NCBI RefSeq assembly: GCF_000148525.1
Contig: NZ_AEDU01000013.1
Coordinates: forward strand, 1 to 54,306
Reading direction: 5' to 3'
Length of the DNA stretch: 54,306 nt
Source of the DNA: Streptococcus mitis SK564
GTDB lineage: Bacteria > Bacillota > Bacilli > Lactobacillales > Streptococcaceae
Numbering within the stretch: the stretch's first letter is position 1; each line of letters starts with the position of its first letter. Shown here piece by piece: positions 38,730-48,795 of the stretch. A program made the position numbers and the translations under genes. Under the pieces are notes generated by a model. That model was not told the DNA's origin. It was given only the letters and a program-made list of their open reading frames with translations, and made no database searches.

Positions 38730-39647
38730 TTAGAGGAAGCGCTCCTTGGTTTCACGAATCAAGGTTGCAGCTGCTTCTACAACTGGACGATCGTCTTCAG
38801 TCACTGGTGTCAATGGTGAACGAACAGAACCAATATTCAACCCTTCATTAATCTTCAAGACTTCCTTAATCACACCATACATATTTCCATGTGCAGCAGT
38901 CAATTTGCCAATGATTGCATTGATAGCGTACTGTAATTCACGCGCTGTTTCCAAATCTTTATCTGCAATCAACTGATTGAGTTTCAAGAAGAGTTCTGGC
39001 ATCGCACCATATGTACCACCGATACCAGCTTTGGCACCCATGAGGCGACCACCTAGGAACTGTTCATCTGGACCGTTAAAGACGATATGGTCTTCCCCAC
39101 CAAGGCTCACAAAGGTTTGGATATCTTGAACTGGCATAGAAGAATTCTTCACACCGATAACACGAGGATTTTTCAACATTTCAGTGTAGAGACTTGGAGT
39201 CAAAGCAACCCCTGCCAATTGAGGAATGTTGTAGATGACATAGTCTGTATTTGGAGCTGCAGAACTAATATCGTTCCAGTATTTAGCGACTGAGTATTCT
39301 GGCAAGCGGAAGTAAATTGGTGGAATTGTTGCAATGGCATCTACACCCAAACTTTCAGCGTGGCGAGCAAGTTCCATACTATCCTTGGTATTGTTGCAAG
39401 CTACGTGAGCAATGATGGTCAGTTTACCTTTAGCAACTGCCATGACTTCTTCCAAAATCAACTTGCGGTCTTCTACACTTTGGTAGATACATTCACCAGA
39501 AGAACCATTGACATAAAGACCTTGAACACCTTTATCAATGAAGTATTGAACCAAGGCACGCGTACGTTCTGAACTTACTTCTCCTTGATCATCATAACAT
39601 GCGTAGAAGGCTGGAATGACACCTTCGTATTTTTTCAAATCTGACAT
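38730..39647 (-). CDS. N-acetylneuraminate lyase
   Basis: A 305-aa DHDPS-family aldolase splitting Neu5Ac into ManNAc and pyruvate in the cytoplasm. The pyruvate-binding site GSSGECIYQSVEDRK is near residue 45, YNIPQLAGVALT has the conserved Tyr near 135, and the Schiff-base lysine is in VIGVKNSS near 163. The start MSDLKKYEGVIPAF was chosen since AGGAGA precedes it; the 22 codons upstream lie over the promoter leader. The symbol nanA is used for this enzyme elsewhere but denotes a sialidase in pneumococcus, so I leave it blank. Confidence 0.95.
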   Translation of the reverse strand: MSDLKKYEGVIPAFYACYDDQGEVSSERTRALVQYFIDKGVQGLYVNGSSGECIYQSVEDRKLILEEVMAVAKGKLTIIAHVACNNTKDSMELARHAESLGVDAIATIPPIYFRLPEYSVAKYWNDISSAAPNTDYVIYNIPQLAGVALTPSLYTEMLKNPRVIGVKNSSMPVQDIQTFVSLGGEDHIVFNGPDEQFLGGRLMGAKAGIGGTYGAMPELFLKLNQLIADKDLETARELQYAINAIIGKLTAAHGNMYGVIKEVLKINEGLNIGSVRSPLTPVTEDDRPVVEAAATLIRETKERFL

Positions 39648-39704
39648 AGATTTTCTCCTATTATTTTTATTTTCTGCTAAAGCAGATTCTTTCTTTACTT
39701 CTTT

Positions 39705-39733
39705 AGTATACACTTTACCGAAAAGGCTTTCAA
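39705..39733 (-). promoter_or_regulatory. Promoter of the lyase-nanK operon with cre-like -35
   Basis: -35 TTGAAA (39728-39733), 17-bp spacer, -10 TATACT (39705-39710). TGAAAGCCTTTTCG across the -35 is a near match to a catabolite-responsive element. Confidence 0.7.
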
Positions 39734-39790
39734 TATCTTGTAGGCACTTAGATTTTAGTTTCTTGCTTATAGAATAGCGTTTGGAGCGTT

Positions 39791-39804
39791 TGAAAGTAGT
39801 TTCA
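39791..39804. promoter_or_regulatory. Candidate NanR operator upstream of the lyase promoter
   Basis: The dyad TGAAA-GTAG-TTTCA is centred about 64 bp upstream of the -35. The same sequence occurs at 53248-53261 and a variant at 45517-45530, each at the same distance from its promoter. Confidence 0.55.
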
Positions 39805-39820
39805 GAAATAATTGCAAGCC

Positions 39821-40465
39821 TTACTCATACTTAGCAAATAGCTTTTCCATCACTCCTACTTGTAAAAAAGCAAGGAGTCCAAAACCAAAGAGAATAAAAG
39901 CTGATCCTCCCAATAGAAGGGTAAAGGCTGATAGATATAGAATCATCAAAATCAAAAAGATAATTGCAATCATCAAGATAAACCAAGGAGCATTAAAACT
40001 AGCCAACATCAATCCTTTTTGAAGAATTTCTTTCCAAGATAGGTCATAACGTGCAGCGATGGGATAGCTAGCCAACATCACGATAGTGAGGAAGATAAGA
40101 ACGCCTAGACAAATAGCTTTCACCATTTGGAAAGGCATAGCTGTCTGACCCCAGAAGAGATAGAGATCTAGAAGGCTTAACGAGACGATACCCAACTCAA
40201 GCAAACCTAATTGGAAACCCAATTTCAGATTTTGCTTAAAAGCTCTTAGATAGATTTTAAAAACAGGCACCCGTCTGCTCTTCTTAACTTCGAACATGGT
40301 CTCGTAGAGGCTGATTTTAGCCACTCCAATCGTCACGATGGGTAAACAAGAGACGACAAAAAGAAGATTGACTGTCACGATGTCCAAGACTTTCTCGCTA
40401 AAACGCATGAGAAAGTTGTCTGTATCAAATGCTGCCTTGATAAGGCTTACTCCTTTTTGTGCCAT
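39821..40465 (-). CDS. DUF624/YesV-like membrane protein
   Basis: A 214-aa protein with five to six hydrophobic helices and the DUF624 N-terminal pattern (FLMRFSEKVLDIVTVNLLFVVSCLPIVTIGVAKISLYETMFEV). Such proteins accompany sugar ABC transporters of the MalFG type, but their role is unknown. I chose the ATG giving MAQKGVSLIKAAF because AGGAGGAG lies just before it; a longer frame of nine codons reaches into the ribosome site and the previous gene. It follows the YhcH-type gene within 20 nt. Confidence 0.85.
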   Translation of the reverse strand: MAQKGVSLIKAAFDTDNFLMRFSEKVLDIVTVNLLFVVSCLPIVTIGVAKISLYETMFEVKKSRRVPVFKIYLRAFKQNLKLGFQLGLLELGIVSLSLLDLYLFWGQTAMPFQMVKAICLGVLIFLTIVMLASYPIAARYDLSWKEILQKGLMLASFNAPWFILMIAIIFLILMILYLSAFTLLLGGSAFILFGFGLLAFLQVGVMEKLFAKYE

Positions 40466-40484
40466 GTTTGCTCCTCCTGATTTT

Positions 40485-40937
40485 TTAATCAATCAAAATT
40501 TTAAAGAGATATTTGCGAACCTTGTCTTCCATACCTGCATAGCCATTTGGCTGGTGTGGTTCTCCTGGAAAGAAAATTGCAAAATTGTGATAACCCAACA
40601 AGAGTGGGTAGTTTTCATGACAATGAACAAAGCCAATGTCACTCGCTTCGTCGAATGCTACTGCTTCATCTTTGATACGTGAACCGTAACTCGAATATTC
40701 ATGTCCTTCTACCAGCAAATGCAAATCTGCATAGTTCTTGTGATGTTCAAACTGGTCATTTTCAGCTTGATTGAGGACATTTTCCTGAACAACTAGAAAG
40801 ACTTTATCTCCATCAATATCATACTTACCTAGTTCGAAAGAATCCTTACGATGTTGGTAGAGATAGTCGATAGCCTTGTCTAGATTGGGATGAATTCCTT
40901 TGTAAAAGGTGATGTTTTTCAAATCGTCAAAAATCAT
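40485..40937 (-). CDS. YhcH/YjgK/YiaL-family protein (sialic-acid anomerase type), copy 1
   Basis: A 150-aa cupin-like protein of the DUF386 family. It contains the metal-site segments HKNYADLHLLVEGHEY and FFPGEPHQPNGYAG. The E. coli relative NanQ/YhcH acts on the anomeric form of sialic acid, and location next to satABC agrees. A second member lies at 51948-52400. Older annotations call the family beta-galactosidase subunit beta; I see no basis for that here. Confidence 0.88.
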   Translation of the reverse strand: MIFDDLKNITFYKGIHPNLDKAIDYLYQHRKDSFELGKYDIDGDKVFLVVQENVLNQAENDQFEHHKNYADLHLLVEGHEYSSYGSRIKDEAVAFDEASDIGFVHCHENYPLLLGYHNFAIFFPGEPHQPNGYAGMEDKVRKYLFKILID

Positions 40938-40980
40938 ACTCTTTCCTTCGTTTCTGATAGTTAACTAAAACCATTCTTAA

Positions 40981-41046
40981 GTTTATAAGTGTCTAACAAA
41001 ATCTCCAAGGTAAGAAAATACCCAACATTTTGTAGACACTTATAAC
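40981..41046. repeat. 22-bp inverted repeat upstream of the YhcH-type gene
   Basis: Arms GTTTATAAGTGTCTAACAAA and its near-complement ending TTGTAGACACTTATAAC, separated by about 24 nt. It lies between the BOX element after satC and the YhcH start. It is too long and too GC-poor at the foot for an ordinary terminator. It could be a regulatory dyad or a small mobile remnant. Confidence 0.6.
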
Positions 41047-41102
41047 TCTATATTCTCTAAATCTATAAAATATACTTCTGTATTTTGATAGATTAATTTT
41101 CC

Positions 41103-41210
41103 TATACTCAATGAAAATTGAAGAGCAAACTAGGAAGCTAACCGCAGACAATACTTAAGTATGGCAAGGTGACGCTGACGTAGTTTGAATTCGATTTTCG
41201 CAGAGTATTA
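41103..41210 (+). repeat. BOX element (boxA-boxC)
   Basis: Starts ATACTCAATGAAAATTGAAG, holds TATGGCAAGGTGACGCTGACG, and ends TTTTCGCAGAGTATTA. It reaches the stop codon of satC. Confidence 0.9.
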
Positions 41211-42047
41211 TCCTTTAACAGCTCCCATAGTAATACCCTGTGTGAAGGATTTCTGGAAGACTAGGAAGACTGTTACGATTGGCACGGCTGCAAGAGCAGC
41301 TCCTGCCATAATCAAACCATAGTTGGTTGCCATTTCAGCCTGCATGGTCGCAACCCCAAGTGAGATGGTCAAATTTTGACGTGAAGTCAACATTACCAAC
41401 TGCATGAAGTAGTCATTCCAAGTATTGATGAAGGTGAAGATTGCAAGAGCTGCAAACCCTGGTTTTACAATTGGGAAGGCTACGCTCCAGAAAGTACGAA
41501 TCTCACCACAACCATCGATTTTAGCTGATTCAAGCAACTCTGTTGGAATATTTTCACTGAACTGTTTCATGAGGAAAACCCCAAATGGCCATCCAATCAA
41601 AGGCAAGATAACTGCCCAAAGAGTGTCATGGATTCCCATGAAGTTGACGATACGTACCAATGGTACAAGAACAACTTGTTTCGGAAGAGCCATGGCAGCA
41701 ATAAAGATTGCAAATAGAATGCGTTGACCATAGAAACGTTTTTTAGCCAATACATAACCTGCTAGAGATGAAGTTGCACAGACTAGGAACATGGTTACCA
41801 ATGAGATAAATACTGAGTTCCACATCCATTGCAAGGCAGGGTTCTGCACCATGAGTTGTTGGAAGTTTTCCATGGTTGGCATTTTAGGGAACCACTGAGG
41901 TGGAATAACGATTGTATCAGGTTGTGATTTGAATGCCCCTGTCAAAATCCAGTAGAATGGAAAGATGAACAGCACAGTCAACAAGAGCAAAATGATTGTT
42001 GAAATAACAGTGAAGGCTGTTAATGGTTTTTTTTCTGTAGATTGCAT
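41208..42047 (-). CDS. satC: Sialic-acid ABC transporter permease (MalG type)
   Basis: A 279-aa CUT1-family inner-membrane permease with six hydrophobic helices. The EAA loop, which contacts the shared ATPase, reads ELLESAKIDGCGEIRTFWSVAFPIVKPG. The gene follows satB by 15 nt. No ATPase is encoded in the island; CUT1 systems in pneumococcus use a shared MsmK ATPase elsewhere (established knowledge). Assignment as SatC is from position beside satA, nanE and the lyase cluster. Confidence 0.92.
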   Translation of the reverse strand: MQSTEKKPLTAFTVISTIILLLLTVLFIFPFYWILTGAFKSQPDTIVIPPQWFPKMPTMENFQQLMVQNPALQWMWNSVFISLVTMFLVCATSSLAGYVLAKKRFYGQRILFAIFIAAMALPKQVVLVPLVRIVNFMGIHDTLWAVILPLIGWPFGVFLMKQFSENIPTELLESAKIDGCGEIRTFWSVAFPIVKPGFAALAIFTFINTWNDYFMQLVMLTSRQNLTISLGVATMQAEMATNYGLIMAGAALAAVPIVTVFLVFQKSFTQGITMGAVKG

Positions 42048-42062
42048 AGCTGTCTCCTTTCT

Positions 42063-42950
42063 TTAGTATTCTACGTCGTTTCCAAGTACTTTAAATTGAA
42101 CAAAGCTTACGATCGCAATCATGACTGCCAAGAAGACACCAATTGTGTTGGCATAGCCGTATTCTGTCAATTGGAAGGCTTTTTCGTAAAGGTAGTACAT
42201 AAGTGTACTTGTTGAGTAGTTTGGACCACCAGATGTCAAAAGCTGAATCAAGGCGAAACACTGGAATGAGTTAATTGTTGTGATGATTGCAATATAAAGA
42301 GTTGTTGGAAGAAGGCTTGGCCATTTAATCTTCCAGAAAACTTGAAACTCAGTTGCACCATCAACACGCGCCGCTTCAACCAGTGAATTGTCAATATTCC
42401 CCATAGCAGCGATATAAAGGATAATGGGCTGACCAACTGAAGTTGTCAAGAGGATAATCATAATCGCCATCAATGCCCAGTGCTTATCACCAAGCCATGA
42501 AATGTTTTGAGTAATAATATGACTAGATTTCAAAACAAAGTTTAAGATACCTGATAGCGGATCATAGATCCATTTCCAAACAACTGTTACGGCAACACTA
42601 CCTGTTACAACAGGAAGGAAGAAGACAAAGCGATAGAATGATCTAGCGATAGCATTTTGGTGATAGGTTTGCGATGCTACAAAGAGTGAGAATAGAACAA
42701 CAACTGGCACAGATCCAATAACCAGGATAACCGTGTTAATCAAAGACTTCATAAAGACAGGGTCTTTAAACATACGAATATAGTTGTTTAAGCCTACAAA
42801 CTCAAAGTTTGTCATAGAGTAATTAAAGAAACTTGTAATGAATCCCATCACCATAGGAGCCAATACAAAGATGACAAAGAAGAACAACACTGGTGCTAGG
42901 AAAGCATAGGAAATCACTGTTTCCCGCATACGAATTTTATTGACTTTCAC
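42063..42950 (-). CDS. satB: Sialic-acid ABC transporter permease (MalF type)
   Basis: A 295-aa permease with six hydrophobic helices and the EAA motif SLVEAARVDGATEFQVFWKIKWPSLLPT. I chose the GTG that gives MKVNKIRMRETVISY, 8 nt after GAGAGG; a GTG three codons upstream sits within that ribosome site and an ATG seven codons downstream is also possible. It is separated from satA by a BOX element and a strong hairpin, so it may be expressed less than the binding protein. Confidence 0.9.
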   Translation of the reverse strand: MKVNKIRMRETVISYAFLAPVLFFFVIFVLAPMVMGFITSFFNYSMTNFEFVGLNNYIRMFKDPVFMKSLINTVILVIGSVPVVVLFSLFVASQTYHQNAIARSFYRFVFFLPVVTGSVAVTVVWKWIYDPLSGILNFVLKSSHIITQNISWLGDKHWALMAIMIILLTTSVGQPIILYIAAMGNIDNSLVEAARVDGATEFQVFWKIKWPSLLPTTLYIAIITTINSFQCFALIQLLTSGGPNYSTSTLMYYLYEKAFQLTEYGYANTIGVFLAVMIAIVSFVQFKVLGNDVEY

Positions 42951-43089
42951 AGTCGGCACCTCTCTTTCAAATAGAATAATTTTTTGACTTTCTTGAACTG
43001 TTTTAAAATCAAAATGAAATTTTTTAAGATTCGCTTATGTAAGAACTTCATTTTAATTTCGTGACAGTTCCTTACATTTCAAACAAAAT

Positions 43090-43131
43090 CCTCCCTTTTC
43101 TTACATAGACTATGCACTGGGAAAAGGGAGG
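43090..43131 (-). terminator. Hairpin between satA and satB (attenuator or terminator)
   Basis: A perfect 11-bp stem CCTCCCTTTTC/GAAAAGGGAGG with a 20-nt loop, followed by ATTTTG on the minus strand. It can reduce read-through from satA to satBC, giving more binding protein than permease. Confidence 0.7.
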
Positions 43132-43144
43132 AATCAATCTGATT

Positions 43145-43252
43145 TATACTCTTCGAAAATCGAATTCAAACCACGTCAGCGTTGCCTTGCCGTACTTAAG
43201 TACAGCCTGCGGCTAGCTTCCTAGTTTGCTCTTTGATTTTCATTGAGTATTA
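43145..43252 (-). repeat. BOX element (inverted)
   Basis: Begins ATACTCTTCGAAAATCGAAT, contains CGTCAGCGTTGCCTTGCCGTA, and ends with TTTTCATTGAGTAT, the reverse order of boxA-boxC. It lies 4 nt after the satA stop, inside the sat operon. Confidence 0.9.
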
Positions 43253-43256
43253 GTGC

Positions 43257-44687
<1,431 letters not shown>

Positions 44688-44697
44688 TTAAATTGTG

Positions 44698-45396
44698 TTA
44701 TTTAAGACCAGCAACGAAGCGTTCTGTAATCTCTTTTGGTCTAGTAATAGCGCCACCTACAACGATGCCTCGTACTCCATATCCCAGGATTTGTTTGGCT
44801 TGTTCTGGTGTATGAATTTTCCCTTCTGCAATGACATCCACGCCAGCATCACAGAGTTTTTTGATTAATTCAAAATCAGGGCCATCCACTTTTGGACTGT
44901 AAGATGTATATCCTGATAAGGTTGTTCCGACAAAGTCAATTCCTGCTTCTACAGCTGCTAGTCCTTCTTCGAAGATACTAGTATCAGCCATCAAGAGCTG
45001 ATGAGGATATTTCTCTTTAACCTGACGAATAAACTCTTGAATTTCCAAACCATCGTAGCGTTCACGCTTGGTACAATCCAGAGCAATCACCTCGATGTCC
45101 AGTTCTGCCAATTCATCAACTTCTTTCATGGTAGCCGTGATGAAGGGTTCTTGTGGTGGATAATCTCGTTTAATTATCCCAATGATTGGAAGGTTGGTAA
45201 CCTCCTTGATTTCCTTGATATCGCGAACACTATTGGCTCGGATACCGACTGCTCCACCTTGCTCAGCCGCTTTGACCAGCAAGGGAATAACTCCTCCCGC
45301 TTCTGTATAAAGCGGTTCGTGAGGAAGGGCCTGACAAGAAACGATGATCCCATCTTTGATTTGTGCAATCAAGGCTTCTTTAGTAATCTGTGGCAT
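44698..45396 (-). CDS. nanE: N-acetylmannosamine-6-phosphate 2-epimerase (intact copy)
   Basis: A 232-aa TIM-barrel enzyme converting ManNAc-6-P to GlcNAc-6-P. The conserved blocks are [54 protein letters not shown] [15 protein letters not shown] and [13 protein letters not shown] with the catalytic Glu/Lys. It is a near-duplicate of the broken gene at 52425-53128, including promoter. Ribosome site AAAGGAGG. It heads the satABC operon. Confidence 0.96.
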   Translation of the reverse strand: MPQITKEALIAQIKDGIIVSCQALPHEPLYTEAGGVIPLLVKAAEQGGAVGIRANSVRDIKEIKEVTNLPIIGIIKRDYPPQEPFITATMKEVDELAELDIEVIALDCTKRERYDGLEIQEFIRQVKEKYPHQLLMADTSIFEEGLAAVEAGIDFVGTTLSGYTSYSPKVDGPDFELIKKLCDAGVDVIAEGKIHTPEQAKQILGYGVRGIVVGGAITRPKEITERFVAGLK

Positions 45397-45430
45397 CCTC
45401 TTTCCTCCTTTTCTTTGTTCTTATGAGTTT

Positions 45431-45459
45431 ATTATATATCATTTATGAAGCGCTTTCAA
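45431..45459 (-). promoter_or_regulatory. Promoter of nanE-satABC with a cre-like site
   Basis: -35 TTGAAA (45454-45459), 17-bp spacer, -10 TATAAT (45431-45436). TGAAAGCGCTTCA across the -35 is a cre-like dyad, implying CcpA repression in glucose. Confidence 0.8.
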
Positions 45460-45508
45460 TAGTTTGTGATAGAATAGATTTCAGTTTCAAAAACTAGACA
45501 AGTCAAAC

Positions 45509-45540
45509 AGCTCCTCTAAAAGTACTTTCAGAGGAGCTAG
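45509..45540 (-). terminator. Hairpin after the oxidoreductase gene, overlapping a nan dyad
   Basis: AGCTCCTCT and AGAGGAGCT pair around a loop holding TAAAAGTACTTTCA (45517-45530). The loop is the variant of the candidate NanR dyad and is centred about 64 bp upstream of the nanE -35. The element may therefore be both terminator of the upstream operon and operator of the next. Confidence 0.5.
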
Positions 45541-45568
45541 TTGACCTATAATAGGAGAATACCAAAAT

Positions 45569-46672
45569 TTATTTTACAATTTCTGACAATTTTACTTTGC
45601 GATCTTCAAACATAGATTGGGTACAAGCATCTGCAGTAGCAATTGCTTCTAGAGCAGCTTCACCAGTCAATAGTTTTGCAAATTCTTCTGATACTGGAGC
45701 TCCTTGCATAATCTCATGCAGATAGCGCATTTCTTTGTCAATGACAGATGATAACCATAACGGAGTACGTTTACCTGGTTTACCATAAGCAATTGCTCCG
45801 TCCATCTCTGTACTATGATAGATACGAGTACGATCATCATCTTCTTCTTGAGATTCGTGAATCAAGAAATAGCTTTCTTGTCCATCTAGCTTAAGAGTTC
45901 CTTTACAGTTGAATAAGTCTAAGCGGATAGCACCTTTCGTTCCTTGAATCAAAACATAATGTTCACCCCAACGATAAGCTGAACCCCATTCTAACAAGGC
46001 AAAACGCTTATTAGAAAATTCCATATTGACAAAAATCATATCATCTTCATCACCGAAATTTTCACCTTCATGGGCTACATTTCCACCTGTCATGGTTACA
46101 GTTTCAGGCATGCCACCCATAAGGAATTGAACACAATCCAACTCATGGATGTGGTGATACAAGTGACCACCTGATTTTTCACGAATTTTTTTCCATGATA
46201 CTGACGGTTGTTGTTCTTCCCAACCATTACGAGCTGTGTGACAATATAGAACGTCTCCGATGACTCCTTGATTAATGAGTTCTTTTGCATGATGGACACC
46301 ATTAAAGAAATTCATAATATGTCCCGCCATAAAGGTTACATTGTTTTCTTTACATGCATCTACCATTTCGCGACAATCTTGATAAGAAAGCGCAATTGGT
46401 TTTTCACAGAAAACATTTTTACCATGTTGTGCGGCCTTAATAACTGGTTCTTTATGAAGATTATTTGGAGTTGCGACAATAACACAATCTACTTCATCGC
46501 TAGAAACCAACTCATCTAGGGAGCTTGCTACTTTTGCTCCCAATTCTTCTGCAATCGCCTCTGCATTATCTGGGTCATAGAGAAGAGTAATCTCTGCTCC
46601 ATCATTCTTTTGCATATAGCGAGCCAATTCAGCTCCAAAATACCCTGTTCCAACAACACCGTATTTAACCAT
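45569..46672 (-). CDS. Gfo/Idh/MocA oxidoreductase, likely 2,7-anhydro-Neu5Ac oxidoreductase
   Basis: A 367-aa NAD(P)-dependent oxidoreductase. The Rossmann fingerprint GVVGTGYFGAELARY is at the N-terminus and the family EKP motif in NVFCEKPIALS near residue 93; HIHELDCVQFLMGG supplies the catalytic-region histidines. Enzymes of this type (NanOx in Ruminococcus gnavus, YjhC in E. coli) convert 2,7-anhydro-Neu5Ac to Neu5Ac. Its place directly after nanB, which makes that sugar, supports the same role; this is inference from family and context. It is the last gene of the nanB operon. Confidence 0.85.
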   Translation of the reverse strand: MVKYGVVGTGYFGAELARYMQKNDGAEITLLYDPDNAEAIAEELGAKVASSLDELVSSDEVDCVIVATPNNLHKEPVIKAAQHGKNVFCEKPIALSYQDCREMVDACKENNVTFMAGHIMNFFNGVHHAKELINQGVIGDVLYCHTARNGWEEQQPSVSWKKIREKSGGHLYHHIHELDCVQFLMGGMPETVTMTGGNVAHEGENFGDEDDMIFVNMEFSNKRFALLEWGSAYRWGEHYVLIQGTKGAIRLDLFNCKGTLKLDGQESYFLIHESQEEDDDRTRIYHSTEMDGAIAYGKPGKRTPLWLSSVIDKEMRYLHEIMQGAPVSEEFAKLLTGEAALEAIATADACTQSMFEDRKVKLSEIVK

Positions 46673-46684
46673 GTTTTTTCTCCT

Positions 46685-48778
46685 TTATTTTGTTAAATCA
46701 TTAATTTCCAAATCTATATACTGAACTACATTGCTTAAATGCAATTCATTTCTCGACCATGAATCATATTTTTCAAATAATACACCTATGTGATGATTTG
46801 GCAATTCTGTAATCGCAGAATAGGCATAACCATACGAAGGCAAATCAATGTCATAGTGGTATTTCCAATCAATACTATCATCTTCTTCATTGACTAAACC
46901 GACAACTAATTGACCTCCCTTACGGCCATTTTTAGAATTTGGTGTACTCAAAATGACTGCTTCTTTTCCATCAATTAATTGAGAGTATTTAATTGCAGAT
47001 ACTTGTGTACCATATGAAGTTTGTTGAATTCCATCGATATACGAAACTTCTGACCATGTTTCTCCAGAATCTCTACTAGTCATATAGGCAATCTTACCTG
47101 TAGTAGTTCTAAAGAATGTTCTAATCACACCATCTCTCATTTCAACCATTTGCGCTTCTGCTGTCGCATTCTTAAACGGAATTGAAGCTGAGGATTTCTT
47201 CCATGTTTGACCACTATCATCAGAAATGAGATAAGTTAGTTCACCACTGGTATATGTTGCAAAAATTAATCTGTTACTTGATTTTAATGCTAAACCTTGT
47301 CCGGGACATAAGTAAGTTCCATTATGTTTTTCTCCTAAGAACGGAGGCAATAACTTAAATTGTTCCCAACTCTCTCCTCTATTCTGACTAGTTGTCATTG
47401 CTATATAATTAGTAGGAGTTACCTTAAATAACGAATCTTTGTAGAAAACATTCATAGGAACCTGTTTTCCATTATGCCTTTCTCTTAGAGAGCCACTATC
47501 AAAATCAACCGAATATTGTTCGACTGTTAAAGACTTTCCTCCCTCCAAAACTTCATACTTATCATTTATAGTATAATTTGTAGGTTTATTAGTTGTTTCA
47601 TCATAAACGACACCATTTTCTCTAACTGTATAACGGAAATCATTATCTCCATCCTTCTTTAGTTTTAAATAATAATGACCGTTTATTTCTTTAAAACCTG
47701 AATCAGCTTTATTTGCATTATTATTTCCAATACCAGCAGGCATAACATCAGCTAATAATATCGTTTTCCCAGATTTTTTATCTTCAACAATGGATGAATC
47801 TATAAATGAAGCACTTCCACTAATTTGGCTATTCTTTAATTTATTATCTCGTGGCCAGTAAACCAACTGCTCCTCATAGTCATTAAACTTCATAGCAAAA
47901 GTTGGCTCACTCCACGTTTTCCCATTATCATCACTATAAGAAGTCGCGATATTAATCTTACTTTTAGAATCATGAGTTCCGCCATAACGTGCATCAATAC
48001 TTGATAGAACTCTTCCACTGCTTAATGTATACAATGTCGGTATTCTAAAATAGTTAGCTTGAGTAGAATCTCCTGATTGGAAAATTAACTGAAATGGATT
48101 TGACAAGGGAATAGTTGAAACTTCCTGATCACTAATTGCTTTATTAAATAGACTGATTTCATCAATACTTCCTTTTGCGAGGTAATGATCCTTGCCTTCA
48201 CGATTAACAGATCCTAGTGTTGCCTTATCTATACCATTTATATTTGAAATTGGCAAAAATGTATCAACTGTTTCAGAGAACACTTCTATCCCATTAACAT
48301 ACATTGTGTATGTTTTATCTTTAGAATCAGATACAAATACTAGTGTATTTTCAACTGCCTGTCCTTTATGCTTTCCCCATAATGAAGCTGGTCTAGAAAA
48401 TAAATAATTTATTCCCTTTTGGGCGTCTCTTATTTCTACGCCTATCTCACCAGAATCTCTCATGAAAATTGAAAAGTAATTATTTTTAAAGCCTGCTTTA
48501 CTATTAGATAGGCCAAACAAAGCTTGAAGCGAGTTTGGTTTATCTGCTTTAAATTTCATTACTACTGTCTGACTCTCTCCAGACAATTTATCTAATAACA
48601 AAGGGCTGATATCTATACTCTTATTGTTCAGTTGATATGAACTTCCTTGAAAAATAGGAGATATGGACAGTTGACTATAGTTTAATTCATTCGCATGAAT
48701 CAAAGTGGGAACTCCCATTAAAAGACTAATGCCTACAACAGAAATTCCTAGTTTTGAATAAAGACCTCTCTTATTCAT
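46685..48778 (-). CDS. nanB: Sialidase B (intramolecular trans-sialidase)
   Basis: 697 aa, the standard NanB length. A signal peptide (to about HANE, residue 29) is followed by a lectin-like CBM40 domain and the six-blade catalytic propeller. Arg245 of the FRIP motif falls at the reported position. Asp-box repeats are visible as SDDNGKTW, SQNRGESW, SDDSGQTW and SRDSGETW. There is no LPXTG, so it is secreted. NanB releases 2,7-anhydro-Neu5Ac from alpha-2,3-linked sialosides. It lies between its presumed importer and the oxidoreductase that processes its product. Confidence 0.97.
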   Translation of the reverse strand: MNKRGLYSKLGISVVGISLLMGVPTLIHANELNYSQLSISPIFQGSSYQLNNKSIDISPLLLDKLSGESQTVVMKFKADKPNSLQALFGLSNSKAGFKNNYFSIFMRDSGEIGVEIRDAQKGINYLFSRPASLWGKHKGQAVENTLVFVSDSKDKTYTMYVNGIEVFSETVDTFLPISNINGIDKATLGSVNREGKDHYLAKGSIDEISLFNKAISDQEVSTIPLSNPFQLIFQSGDSTQANYFRIPTLYTLSSGRVLSSIDARYGGTHDSKSKINIATSYSDDNGKTWSEPTFAMKFNDYEEQLVYWPRDNKLKNSQISGSASFIDSSIVEDKKSGKTILLADVMPAGIGNNNANKADSGFKEINGHYYLKLKKDGDNDFRYTVRENGVVYDETTNKPTNYTINDKYEVLEGGKSLTVEQYSVDFDSGSLRERHNGKQVPMNVFYKDSLFKVTPTNYIAMTTSQNRGESWEQFKLLPPFLGEKHNGTYLCPGQGLALKSSNRLIFATYTSGELTYLISDDSGQTWKKSSASIPFKNATAEAQMVEMRDGVIRTFFRTTTGKIAYMTSRDSGETWSEVSYIDGIQQTSYGTQVSAIKYSQLIDGKEAVILSTPNSKNGRKGGQLVVGLVNEEDDSIDWKYHYDIDLPSYGYAYSAITELPNHHIGVLFEKYDSWSRNELHLSNVVQYIDLEINDLTK

Positions 48779-48795
48779 TTTTTTCCTTCTTTCGT

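Noticed and set aside
40485..40937. Beta-galactosidase subunit
   Set aside because: That label is an old family name; the cupin-like motifs and sialic-acid context point to the YhcH/NanQ type.
41103..43252. CRISPR-like repeated blocks
   Set aside because: The recurrent blocks here and at 3417, 4209, 12887 and 13713 are dispersed BOX elements, not regularly spaced repeats.
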